Made by a program: the position numbers and the translations under genes | From: Myxococcales bacterium | GTDB taxonomy: Bacteria; Myxococcota_A; Polyangia; Polyangiales; Ga0077539 | Direction: 5' to 3' | DNA: 64,000 nucleotides | NCBI GenBank assembly: GCA_030652255.1 | Contig: JAUSAZ010000076.1 | Coordinates: 1-64,000, forward strand | Part shown: in pieces, positions 1-10,364 of the stretch | Position numbering within the stretch: the first letter of the stretch is position 1 | How the letters are laid out: each line of letters starts with the position of its first letter | Notes under the pieces: model-generated | The model's database searches: none | The model's input: the letters and a program-made list of their open reading frames with translations, nothing else | Told to the model about the DNA's origin: nothing

Positions 1-56
1 AGCACCCGGTCGCCCTCGATCACCACCGCCGCCGCCACCACCACCGGACCCGCCAT
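1..56 (-). CDS. NUDIX-like hydrolase, N-terminal fragment
   Basis: Only the first 18 codons lie in the window; the gene runs off the left edge. The ATG sits at 56 on the minus strand and gives MAGPVVVAAAVVIEGDRVL. An alternating Val/Ala strand followed by acidic-Gly-x-Arg-Val-Leu is the usual first beta strand and turn of MutT/NUDIX pyrophosphohydrolases, which hydrolyse nucleoside diphosphates linked to another moiety. The catalytic NUDIX box would lie outside the window, so the family call rests on the N-terminal pattern alone. An unrelated alpha/beta protein is possible. Confidence 0.45.
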   Translation of the reverse strand, partial: MAGPVVVAAAVVIEGDRV

Positions 57-192
57 CACACCCACCCCTCTCCAGGTGCCCCGCGCCCGTCGCCGCGCCC
101 TGAAGGACGCGGCAACGCGTGCAGCGATGAAGGCCGCAAGCGGCCTGTCCGATGTCCAGGCACAGTGACCAGCCCGCCGCGGGCTTTCCCTT

Positions 193-222
193 GGCTGCCG
201 TGGGTTTCAACCCGCGGCAGCC
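193..222. repeat. 14-bp inverted repeat (stable hairpin)
   Basis: Positions 193-206 pair with 209-222 over 14 base pairs with a single G-T wobble (201/214) and a two-base centre, so the top pairs would open into a small loop. A shorter perfect hairpin (171-176 with 180-185) lies just upstream and is followed by TTT on the plus strand. It could be a terminator for the leftward lipoprotein gene, a REP-like palindrome or part of a structured RNA. No clear T-run follows it on either strand. Confidence 0.6.
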
Positions 223-307
223 GGGCGCGTGAAGTGGTGCGGGTAGCTCGGAGCCCGCAGCCTGCAAGCGCTCTACGCACGATGAGGGCAGCGATAAGCG
301 CGGAGGG

Positions 308-409
308 GGGGGCAAGGGCTCCGACGCCGTAGACGCAGGTGTGAACTGAAGGACCGCAACCCCTTCAGTTCGATCGCAATCCCATCAATCCCCTGTAGCC
401 CTTGCCCCC
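308..409. repeat. nested inverted-repeat element, 102 bases
   Basis: Outer arms at 308-320 and 397-409 are perfect 13-bp inverted repeats (GGGGGCAAGGGCT and its complement). Inside them, 343-352 and 362-371 form a second perfect 10-bp inverted repeat (GAACTGAAGG) around a nine-base loop. The result is a closed stem with an internal hairpin and two single-stranded joints, the shape of a small structured RNA or a palindromic mobile element. I did not find a second copy in the window. Confidence 0.55.
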
Positions 410-456
410 GCCCCGCGGGGGTGCAGGGCGCGCGGCAGCGCGGTGAGAGGGCCTCC

Positions 457-2211
457 CTACGGCCCCACCATCACCGTCCCGCGCGTGTTGTCCCGCACGA
501 AGTCCGACAGCAGCCCCGGCACCGGGTTGCGCGTCCCGTCGTCGGCGCCCGTCAGCGGGTCGAGGTGCGTCATCCCGGGCACCAGCAGCGCGCGAAACCC
601 GCGCTCGCTCATGCGATCGGCGCCCGCCGCGGGCAGGTCGGCGCCCACCGTCGGGGCCACGCGCGCGCGCATCCCCTCGAAGGCGTTCGCCCGCCCCACG
701 AGCCCCGCCGCGATGGCCAGCACCGGCACGTCGACCGACGCGCCGTGGATCGCGCGCACGCCCTCACGCACCTGCCAGCTGTCCGCCGCGAGGCGCAGGT
801 CGCCCACGATGGACGCGTCGAGCGAGAGCCGCGTGGGGAAGTACCACTCGCCGAAGTTGCTCGGGGTCGTCGCCCAGGCCGCGGCGGCGTTGGCCACCGG
901 CGTGAACTCCGGGGGCGTGCTCGCGGGCGCGTCGGTCCAGGCGTAGGTCTCGGTGCGGCCGCCGGGGACGGTGAGCTGCTCGGTGGGCGCGAAGGGGTTG
1001 GTCACCATGCGAAGCGGACCGCCGGTGGGTCGGCCGATGGACATGCGCGCGAAGGCCAGCGGGCACGAGGCGTCGTCGAAGGCGAGGCCCATCGCCGCGG
1101 CGTTGGTGAGCGGCGGCACCGTCGTCAGGCTGAAGAGCAGGCGCAGCACGCGGTCGCGGCCGGGGTCGGTGACCACCGCCGTGGGCGCGAGCGCCGCGCG
1201 GCGGGCGACGATCTCCGAGGTGGCCAGGGCACCGACGCCGAGGATGGGAAGCGACGTGAAGTACGGCCCCGCGCGACGCAGCGCCTCGACACCCGCGGTC
1301 GGTCCGAAGGGGCCGCCGGTCGAGCCCGCGCGCCACGACGCCTCGCTCGCCGCAGCGCCGCTCGCCACGCCGTCGACCACCACCAGCCCGGCGAGGGTGC
1401 GGTAGCCCGCGGCGCCGTCGAAGTCCCACGCCGCGTACGACTCGACGATCGTCGCGCCGAGCGAGTGACCCATCAGCACCACGTGCTCGCGGGGCTGCGG
1501 CACCCGCGCGATCACCGCGCGCAGGTCGTTGAGCGTCGTCGCGAGGCCCCACTCGCTCATGAAGGAGAGCGTCGGGTCGTTGGCCGTGCGATAGCCCCCG
1601 AAGGTCGCGCCGCCGATGGTGACCGACTGGTCGTTGTAGAAGCCGGCGGCCACCTCCGGGTCGCCGAGGCGGTCGGCGGCGTTCATCCCGCGGAGGTCTT
1701 CGAGCAGGTTGGCGCGGCGGTCGATGACCCACACCTCGACGAGCGCGCCCGCCGTGCCCCCACGCTTCACCAGCGCCCTCGCCAGCGGATCGAAGGACCC
1801 TGCGCCCCCGAGGAAGCCCGGCATCGCGACCACCACCGCGCGCACCGCCACCGCAGGCATGACATCGGCGCGGTAGCGAAGCACCGGCACCCGGTTGAAC
1901 ATCGCGGGCGTGACCGCCATGGAGGTGGGGTTGGGCGGCGGCGTCGGGGCGTCGACGAAGAAGCGCTCTCGGCGCACCCCGGCCTCGACCACGACGCTCT
2001 CGGCCACCGGCAGGTCGGGGATGTCGCGCACCTTGGGGACGACCATCGCGTCGACCGCGGCGTCGACCGCGGCGTCGGCCGAAGGCGCATCGGGCTGCGG
2101 CGCGTCGGCGACCACGGCCGCGTCGACGGGCGCGGGCGCCGGGTCGGAGCACCCCGCCACCAGACCGAGACCCGAGAGACCCGCGACCAACCCACGCGCA
2201 CGACGGCTCAT
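457..2211 (-). CDS. lipoprotein of the alpha/beta-hydrolase fold (putative esterase/lipase)
   Basis: This is a 584-residue exported protein. The start at 2211 gives an Arg-rich n-region, a hydrophobic core and the lipobox LVAGC with Cys21; a start 16 codons upstream would spoil this signal. An Asp/Ala/Pro linker (about residues 22-55) follows, then a hydrolase domain with the nucleophile elbow GHSLGA (Ser250), preceded by a VVVAMPGFLGG oxyanion-type loop. A near C-terminal VPGMTHLDP segment may carry the catalytic His. Lipid anchoring should place it in the outer membrane facing the periplasm or surface. The substrate cannot be told. The gene is divergent from the TMEM43-family gene, with 66 bases between them. 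Confidence 0.75.
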   Translation of the reverse strand: MSRRARGLVAGLSGLGLVAGCSDPAPAPVDAAVVADAPQPDAPSADAAVDAAVDAMVVPKVRDIPDLPVAESVVVEAGVRRERFFVDAPTPPPNPTSMAVTPAMFNRVPVLRYRADVMPAVAVRAVVVAMPGFLGGAGSFDPLARALVKRGGTAGALVEVWVIDRRANLLEDLRGMNAADRLGDPEVAAGFYNDQSVTIGGATFGGYRTANDPTLSFMSEWGLATTLNDLRAVIARVPQPREHVVLMGHSLGATIVESYAAWDFDGAAGYRTLAGLVVVDGVASGAAASEASWRAGSTGGPFGPTAGVEALRRAGPYFTSLPILGVGALATSEIVARRAALAPTAVVTDPGRDRVLRLLFSLTTVPPLTNAAAMGLAFDDASCPLAFARMSIGRPTGGPLRMVTNPFAPTEQLTVPGGRTETYAWTDAPASTPPEFTPVANAAAAWATTPSNFGEWYFPTRLSLDASIVGDLRLAADSWQVREGVRAIHGASVDVPVLAIAAGLVGRANAFEGMRARVAPTVGADLPAAGADRMSERGFRALLVPGMTHLDPLTGADDGTRNPVPGLLSDFVRDNTRGTVMVGP

Positions 2212-2277
2212 GGCGAGTAGGAGTACGCCGGTCGCGCGGCGGGTGCACCCTCGCGCCATCGCGGCGTACAACGCGCC

Positions 2278-3384
2278 ATGACCGACCGCTTCGCCGAGAC
2301 CACGCACAGCAGCTTCGGGCAGAACATCCTCCGCTCGCTCGTCGGCATCCCCATCGGCGTCCTGCTCTTCCTCGCCTCCTTCGTGGTGCTCTGGATGACC
2401 GAAGGGCGCACCGACTGGTCGCGCGTCGCGGGCCAGACCGTGGTCACCTCCCCCGACCGGGCGACCGGCGCCGACGGTCGGGCCGTGAGCGTCACCGGGC
2501 CGGTCACGTCGACCGAAGCCCTCGGCGACCCCGAGTTCGTGCGCCCCGGCCCCTTCGTCGCGCTGCACCGCGAGGTCGAGCAGTTCGCGTGGATCGAGCG
2601 CCAGTCGAGCAACAGCCGCAACAACACCGGCGGCTCGACCTCCACCCAGACCACGTACACCTATGCCACCGGGTGGACGGCCACCCCGCAGCCCGCCAGC
2701 GGATTTCGCATCCCCGCCGGGCACGAGAACCCGCCGATGGCGGTGCCGTCCGCGCGCTTCGTGGTCCCCCGCGCGGCGGTCGGCGTCTGGAACGTCGACC
2801 TCTCCCACGTCGGGTTCGACGCGAGCGACACGCTCCCTCCCACCACCCTCCAGCGCACCGGGCGCGGTGTGGCCTTCGTGCCCGCGGGCGACCACCTCTT
2901 CGGCGGCACCGGCACGCCCGACGCCCCGCACCTCGGCGACCTCCGGGTGCGCTTCCGGGCCCTGCGCAGCGGCACCGTGGTCACCGCCTTCGGTCAGGCC
3001 GCGGGCGCCAGCCTCGTACCCCTCCAGGTGGGCGGCGCCCCGTGGATACGGGTCATCTCCGGCGACCGCCCGCAGGCCATCCACACGCTCGCGACCGAGT
3101 ACACCGCCACCGGCTGGATCGGCCGCGTCGTCGGTTTCGTCATGATGTGGATCGGCATGCTGATGTTCCTTGGGCCGGTGTCCACCTTCCTCAACGTGCT
3201 GCCCATGCTCGGGTCGGCGTCGCGCTTCGTCACGATGCTCGTCACCTTCCCCCTCGCCCTCGTGCTCACCGCCGCCACCATCGTCGTGGCGATGCTCGCG
3301 CACAGCGTCGCGGCCCTGGTCGTCACCGTCGCCGTGCTGCTCGGCCTCTTCGTGGTGCTCGCGCGCCGTCGACCCGCGGCGTAG
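2278..3384 (+). CDS. TMEM43-family membrane protein
   Basis: The 368-residue protein has one N-terminal membrane helix (about 20-40), a large soluble domain of about 230 residues, and three or four helices packed at the C-terminus (about 280-362). This topology, and the stretch around the loop-domain Trp and Gly residues, match the TMEM43 (DUF1625) family, known from the animal inner nuclear membrane and found sporadically in bacteria. The bacterial function is unknown. A low-complexity Ser/Asn/Thr loop near residues 105-125 is probably exposed. The gene ends two bases before the convergent FecR gene, leaving no room for a separate terminator. Confidence 0.75.
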   Translation: MTDRFAETTHSSFGQNILRSLVGIPIGVLLFLASFVVLWMTEGRTDWSRVAGQTVVTSPDRATGADGRAVSVTGPVTSTEALGDPEFVRPGPFVALHREVEQFAWIERQSSNSRNNTGGSTSTQTTYTYATGWTATPQPASGFRIPAGHENPPMAVPSARFVVPRAAVGVWNVDLSHVGFDASDTLPPTTLQRTGRGVAFVPAGDHLFGGTGTPDAPHLGDLRVRFRALRSGTVVTAFGQAAGASLVPLQVGGAPWIRVISGDRPQAIHTLATEYTATGWIGRVVGFVMMWIGMLMFLGPVSTFLNVLPMLGSASRFVTMLVTFPLALVLTAATIVVAMLAHSVAALVVTVAVLLGLFVVLARRRPAA

Positions 3385-3385
3385 C

Positions 3386-5661
3386 TCAGCGCGCCCGAGG
3401 GAAGCGCAGCGTCAGCGCCAGGCCCACCTGTAGCATCCGCGCGTCCTCCGAGAGCGCCGCGGTCGCGGGGTCGTCGTCGAGCTGCAACACCTGGACGTAG
3501 CGCACCACCGGCCCGAGCGTGAAGGCCCGGGACAGCCGGAAGTCCACGCCGAGGCCGACGTCGAAGCCGAAGCGCGTGAGCCCCCCGGTGAGCGCCACAC
3601 CCGCGCCCGCCGACACCCACGGCTGCACTGCCCCGTTGAAGGGCGTCAGCCGCACCCCCGCGCCGAGCAGCGACGCGACCCCGGGCTCACCCTCCGCGCG
3701 CGGAAACACCACGCCCGCCGCGAAGAGCTCGGCGCCGAAGACCACCCCCCGGGAGCCCACCTCCGGGCGGCGCAGGTCGAGGCCCAGGCGCAGCGAGCCC
3801 GCGAGGCCGTGGGTGATCGCCTTGGCGTTGCCCATGAAGGCGCCCGCGGTGCTGGGGTCGTCGTTGCGCTGATACTCCGAGAGCATGTTGGCGTAGAGGC
3901 CCTCCGCCCGCACCGACAGACGGTCGGCGAAGCGCTCGGGCACCACGGGCGGTGGCGGGGGCCGCGGGAGCGTGAGGTCGTCGGTGTCGACGGTGTCGTC
4001 GGCGGCGAGCGTGAGGTGGAGGCTGAAGCGCGTCGCGCCCGCCATCCAGCGCACCGGGACCACCCACTCCCCCGACGTCGCCTCGACCGCGCTCCCCTCC
4101 TCAGCCGTCACCGGCCCGCCGCGCGCCTGCGCCGCGAAGCCCGCCTCGGCGTAGGCCACGTCGCGCTGATCGACGAGCCGCAGCCGAACCCTCCCCTGAC
4201 GGGTCACCGGGTCGGCCGCTTCGAGCGTCGCGCTCACCCGGTAGGGCGCCCGCACGGCCCGCGCGAAGCTCGCCTCCGCCGCGCCCTCGGACTCCCCCTC
4301 CGGGGTGCAGCGCAGCGTGTGGGGGCTCAGCCGGTCGAGCACCGTCGGCCCCGCGGCCACCGCGGCGCCGTCGAGCGTGCAGCTCACGCCCGCGGGCAGC
4401 GTGAGCGTCTCGCGGTAGGGCTCCCCCGTGGGGCTCAGCGCCGTGGACACCGCCGCCACCCGCGCCACCGCGCCGAAGGGGCCCTCGTAGCGCTCGGCGT
4501 CGAGCGCGCTCACCCGCACGAAGTGGGCGCCCGGAGCGAGCTCACCCGCGAGGTGCTCGACCGCGAGCGGCGACCGCAGGTCGCGCTCCAGCGCCGTGAA
4601 GGCCTCGTCGCTCGCCACCTGGACGTGCCACTCCGCGGGCGCCGGGGCCCCTGCCTGCGCGGGCGGGATCACCCCGGGGCCATAGGCACCTGCGAGCGCC
4701 GGGGCCGCGTCGAGGATCACCCGCGGCGGCGGCGGACTCCACGCAGGCGCTACGGGAAGGCGGTGCACCGGCGCGATGCGGGCGCCCGCCTCGGCGCGCG
4801 CGCCGAAGCCCTCGGGGACGGTCACGACCTGCGCCCCGGAGCGCAGCAGACCGGAGCCGCGGTACACGGTGAGCGTGGTGCTCGCGCGGGCGCCATCGCC
4901 GATGGTGAGCTGCGACTCGCCGTCGCGCAGGACGGCGCGGCCCCCGGCGGTGTTGATCGCGACCTGGGTGGTGCGCCGCGGCGGAGGGCGGCGCCGCGGC
5001 GGAGGGCGGCGGCCCACGATGGAGATGACCGGCTGGGCGGGCGCCGCGGGCCCGTGGGCGAGGTCGCCGAGGAAGGCGCGGAGCGAGCCGTTGACGAGGG
5101 TGGTGTCGCGCGCCGTGGCGGTGCGCCGCACGCGGCTGCTGGTGTCGCCGAGGATGACCACCAGCGTCGACTCGTAGAGCCGCAGCTGGGTCTCGTCGCG
5201 GAAGGTGAGCTCGGCCGACGACTCGGCCTCGGTGCTCACCCGCGTCCCCCGGAAGAGCGCGTCGTTGGTCGAGGCCGCGCGGGGCTGCGCGGCGGCCTGC
5301 GTCTGCACCCGCACGGTGTTGCTCACCGCCGTGAGGAAGGCCACCGGCGCCGGGCGCGGGGCCGGCGGCAGGCGCCGGGGGAGCCGCAGCACGAGGCCCG
5401 CCGTGAGGCGCCGCTGCGGCGGGCACACGCCCGGGTTGTACTGATGGATCACGTCCGTGCGCGTGGGCGCCCGGTACACCCGCCGCGCGACCGCCGCGCA
5501 GGTCTCCCCGGCCCGAACCATCACCGCGATGAACTCCATCGGGCGCGCCGGGGGTGGTGGTCGCCGCACCGGGGGGGGTCGTCGCCGCGGCTGGGCGCCC
5601 ACGGCCGAAGCCGCGAGCAGCGCCGCCATCGCCCACCAGGGGGCCCCTCGCCCGGCGCGGC

Positions 5662-5665
<4 letters not shown>
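3386..5665 (-). CDS. secreted LysM-FecR domain protein with C-terminal beta-barrel
   Basis: The protein has 759 residues from a GTG at 5665 that overlaps the kinase stop as GTGA; an in-frame ATG lies 13 codons on. A signal peptide ends near AVGAQP. A Pro/Arg linker leads to a LysM-like segment (about 38-90: AGETCAAVARRVYR, then IHQYNPGV), which would bind peptidoglycan. A FecR-type domain follows (about 105-200, with VRVQTQAAA, TRVSTEAESSAEL and FRDETQLRLYES). The middle resembles Ig-like wall-associated repeats. The last 180 residues alternate hydrophobic strands and end in F-x-R-A-R, like an outer-membrane barrel. Being last in the cyclase-kinase unit, it is probably the envelope output or sensor of that pathway. 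Confidence 0.75.
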
Positions 5666-7145
<1,480 letters not shown>

Positions 7146-7149
<4 letters not shown>

Positions 7150-8921
7150 GACATCACCTCGAAGATCTCCACCGGCGCGCTCTTCCCCCGGAGGGCGTGC
7201 GGTCCCAGCGGCGAGAAGGTGAAGTCCCCGCTCATCCCCGCGGTCACCTCCGCGGTCACCAGGGTCTGCGCGCCGCGTGCGAGGGACTCCAGCCGGGCCG
7301 CGACGTTCACCACGTCGCCGATGGCCGTGTACTCCATCCGGGTCTCGCTCCCGAGGTTGCCCAGCAGCGCGTCGCCCGTGTGCACGCCGATGCCGAGGCT
7401 CACGTCGATGCCGTAGCGCTCCCGCCACTCCGGCGCGCTGGCCTCCACGAAGCGGTGCATGTCCTCCGCGGTCTCGAGCGCCGCGCGCCGCTGGGCCTCG
7501 TCGTCGAGCGCCGCGCTCCCGGCGCCCCACACGGCCATCACGCAGTCCCCGATGAACTTGTCCACCATCCCCCCGTGCCGGAACACCACCTCCGTGAGCA
7601 CCGTGAACAGCTCATTGAGGAAGGCCACCACCTTCTCGGGCGGGGCCTGCTCGGCGAAGGCCGTGAAGGCCACCACGTCGGCGAAGAGCACCGTCACCCG
7701 CCGCCGGTCGCCGCCGAGGGCGAGCGACGCGCGGCCCAGCGCCACCGCCTGCGCGACCTCCGCCGGCAGGTAGCGCGACAGGTCGCCCTCGACCCTGGCG
7801 AGCCGGCCCACCTCGCGCTCGCTCGCCACGAGGGTGTCGGCCATCGACTCCATCGCCCCGCCGAGGGCCTCGAGCTCGTCGCCCGTGCGCACCGTCGACC
7901 GCGCCTCGAAGTGCCTCGCCGCGTAGGCCCGCGTGAGGGCCACGAGCCCCGCGATGGGCCGCGTCGTGCGCGCCCCGAGCCACGCCCCCACGAGCACAGC
8001 CAGCGCCGCGAGGGCGAGCGACCCGCCGATGAGCAGCCGCCGCGACGCGTACAGCGCCAGGAACACCTCGCGCTCGGGCCGACGGACCAGCACCGCCCAG
8101 CGCCGCTCGGGGAGCGTGCGCAGCGAGCCCACCATCGGCTCGGCGGCGAGGTAGTCCTCGGTGAGCTGCAGCGGCCGCGCGAAGGCCTCCGGGGGGAGCT
8201 GCACCCGGGTGAAGATCTCCCTGCCCGCGAGCGACGCACCGGGCGCGGCGCCCGGTCCGCGCGAGAGCAGGCGCAGCGTGGGGTCGACCACGAGCACGCG
8301 GTCGGGCGCGCCGAAGCGGTCGCGCGAGATGCTGGCGACGGTGTCCTCGATCCACCGCGGGGACACCGTGCCGACGACCCACCCTCGGAGCTGCCCCTCG
8401 CGCAGCAGCGCCACGACGACGCGCAGCGTGACCCCGTTGGCGTCGAACGCGGGCGCGGCCCACTCCCCGAACTCCGGCCGCCGTCGCTGCACCTCCTCCG
8501 GGATGCGCGCCGGCGCGGCGGGCTCGCGCGACTCGCCGACCCGCGCGATGGTGTCGACCAGGTCGCCCGCAGGCGTGTACACCGCGACGTGCTGGAGGGC
8601 CGCGGCGCGCGCCATGATCTCCCGCGCGATGAAGAGCCGGGCCTCGTCGTCGGCGATGCGCCCCTCGGTGAGCACGCGCCCCAGGCGCAGCGTCGCCTCG
8701 CCCGCGTAGTCCAGGTCGCGGTCGAGGGCGTCGCCGACGCGGTCGCACACCGCGAGCTCGAGCTCCTGCTCGGCGCGGTGCAGCCCCGAGCGCTGGATGC
8801 GCAGCGTGACCGCCGCGAGCGCCGCCAGCGGGAGGAGCGCGACCGCGAGCAGCGCCCCCGTCCATCGGACGCGCAGGGGCACTCGTACGGCTCGACCGGG
8901 CAATGACGTCGACTCGGGCAA
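7146..8921 (-). CDS. membrane-bound class III adenylate cyclase with periplasmic sensor and HAMP
   Basis: The protein makes cAMP from ATP. Helices at about 21-41 and 296-317 flank a 250-residue periplasmic sensor resembling a dCACHE domain. A HAMP segment (about 318-370) leads to the cyclase domain (about 405-560). The two metal aspartates are in FADVVAFT (Asp415) and KFIGDCVMAVWG; the Lys before FIGD and the Asp in YTAIGDVVN are the adenine-specifying pair, and NVAARLE carries the transition-state Asn/Arg. The start is uncertain: TTG at 8921 has AGGAGG twelve bases upstream (8934-8939), while TTG at 8903 or GTG at 8882 would shorten the n-region. It leads a three-gene overlapping unit and is divergent from a Cys-rich lipoprotein gene. 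Confidence 0.85.
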
Positions 8922-9066
8922 CGGTCGCAGGTTCCTCCTCGGGGCGCGAAGGTACGCCACGACTCCCGCGCGGCGGAAGCCACTCCGGCGCCCGGTGGTG
9001 CCCGCGAGCAGGTGGGGGCGCGCGAAGCCCCTGGCGGACTTTGCGCAACGGGTGAAGAGTCGGCCG

Positions 9067-10350
9067 ATGATCAGCGCGCGCCGGGTGATGCTGCTGGGCC
9101 TCGTGTGGGCCGGCGGGTGTGGGGGCATCCCCATCGTCAGCGGCGACCCCTTCGTGCTCGACGCGGGCCCCGGCGCCGACGCCAACGCCGTCGTGGTCAG
9201 CGACCTGGGACGCGACGTGCCCGACGTGCCCGACGTGCCCGACGTGCCCGACGTGCCCGACGTGCCCGACGCGCCCGACGCGCCCGATGCGCCCGATGCG
9301 CCCGATGGGTGGGACGCGATCGACATGGACCAGCCCGTGACCGTGCCCATCGACGCGACGCTCGACGTCTCCCGCCAGGAGGCCTCGACCGACGACGCCC
9401 TCACGGCGGCGGAGGTGCCGTCGACCATCGACGCGGCGCCCGACGCAGTCCCCTGCTCCGAGTGCCCCGCCGGGAGCGCCGGGCGGGTGTGCTGCGCCGC
9501 GGCGTGCCGCGACCTCCAGACCGACAAGTTCAACTGCGGGGCGTGCGGCGTCGTCTGCCCGGGCGCCGACGACTGCGAGGCCGGGCTGTGTCGACCGTCG
9601 ACCTGTCCGACCGGCACCTCGCGCTGCGGCACCGCGTGCGTCAACCTCCAGGCCGACCCGGGCCACTGCGGCGGCTGCGGCGAGGCCTGCGCGCCCGACC
9701 TGCTGTGCGCCGGCGGACGCTGCGTGTGCGTCGACGGTCGGACGAGCTGCGGCGGCGTGTGCGTCAACACCAGCCTCGACGGTCGGCACTGCGGCGCCTG
9801 CGACAACGCCTGCGCGCCGGGCTTCTCCTGCGTCACCGGCGGGTGCCGGGCGGCCGCCTGCTCCATCGTCGGCCAGACCAACTGCGGCGGGGTGTGCTTC
9901 GACCTGCTCACGAGCCCCGCGCACTGCGGCACCTGCGAGACCGCGTGCGTCTCCGGCGAGTCGTGCCTGGCGGGGCGATGCGCGTGCCCCGCCGGACAGG
10001 ATCGCTGCGGCGGCACCACCTGCCTCCCGCTCTCGACGACGGCCAACTGCGGCGCCTGCGGCAACCGCTGCGGCAACGGCCAGCTGTGCCTCGCGAACGT
10101 GTGCGTCACCGCGGACGCGGGCGCGCCGGACGGCGGCGGCTTCGACGGCGGGGCCTCGGTCGACGTGATCACCGGCGTCGACCTCGGGACGCGAGACGCG
10201 CTCTCCTGCAGCGCCGACGAGAGCGTCTGCGGCGGCCTCTGCGTGGACACCAGCACCAGCCGCGTGCACTGCGGCGGCTGCGGCCGCGTCTGCACCGCCG
10301 TGCAGAACTGCGTCGACGGGCTCTGCCTCGGGCCCGAGGCGGGGCTGTAG
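9067..10350 (+). CDS. Cys-rich lipoprotein with DVP/DAP repeat linker
   Basis: The 427-residue protein starts at ATG 9067, giving a short signal peptide and lipobox WAGGC. An acidic linker contains six DVP and four DAP triplets in a row (about residues 50-79). From about residue 135 come seven or more modules of the pattern CGG-x-CV-x-L-x5-HCG-x-CG-x2-C, probably held by disulfides. This module is common in myxobacterial surface lipoproteins (MXAN_6577-like). No enzyme motif is seen. It is probably anchored in the outer membrane and displayed outside, where it could bind ligands or a matrix. The downstream glnE start abuts its stop codon. Confidence 0.8.
   Translation: MISARRVMLLGLVWAGGCGGIPIVSGDPFVLDAGPGADANAVVVSDLGRDVPDVPDVPDVPDVPDVPDAPDAPDAPDAPDGWDAIDMDQPVTVPIDATLDVSRQEASTDDALTAAEVPSTIDAAPDAVPCSECPAGSAGRVCCAAACRDLQTDKFNCGACGVVCPGADDCEAGLCRPSTCPTGTSRCGTACVNLQADPGHCGGCGEACAPDLLCAGGRCVCVDGRTSCGGVCVNTSLDGRHCGACDNACAPGFSCVTGGCRAAACSIVGQTNCGGVCFDLLTSPAHCGTCETACVSGESCLAGRCACPAGQDRCGGTTCLPLSTTANCGACGNRCGNGQLCLANVCVTADAGAPDGGGFDGGASVDVITGVDLGTRDALSCSADESVCGGLCVDTSTSRVHCGGCGRVCTAVQNCVDGLCLGPEAGL
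9214..9303 (+). repeat. 9-bp tandem repeat inside a lipoprotein gene
   Basis: Ten head-to-tail copies of a 9-base unit occur here, the first six GACGTGCCC (Asp-Val-Pro) and the last four with GCG or GAT variants (Asp-Ala-Pro). The frame is kept, so gain or loss of units only alters linker length. The first six units are identical, a state that points to recent expansion or strand slippage. Confidence 0.9.
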
Positions 10351-10364
10351 TGCCCGAGCGGACG

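Larger units (their letters stand above)
57..456. other. 400-base gene-free stretch rich in inverted repeats
   Basis: This stretch lies between the stop of the lipoprotein hydrolase (457) and the start of the NUDIX-like gene (56), both leftward. I see no convincing gene in it; a 74-codon minus-strand frame has Arg/Gly/Pro-rich composition typical of chance GC-rich frames. It holds a run of hairpin-forming sequences: arms at 131-136/141-146, 171-176/180-185, 193-206/209-222, 239-243/254-258, and a nested pair at 308-320/397-409 and 343-352/362-371. Such density exceeds what one terminator needs. Confidence 0.7.

Noticed and set aside
56..280. 74-codon minus-strand frame upstream of the NUDIX-like gene
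   Set aside because: Arg/Gly/Pro-rich composition, no ribosome site, and it runs through the hairpin cluster; looks like a chance frame in GC-rich DNA.
343..400. tRNA-like TTCGATC stretch
   Set aside because: No acceptor stem, anticodon arm or T-arm could be built around it; the inverted repeats give a different fold.
421..2220. 599-codon plus-strand frame
   Set aside because: It is the antisense of the lipoprotein hydrolase, whose signal peptide, lipobox and GHSLGA motif show the minus strand is the coding one.
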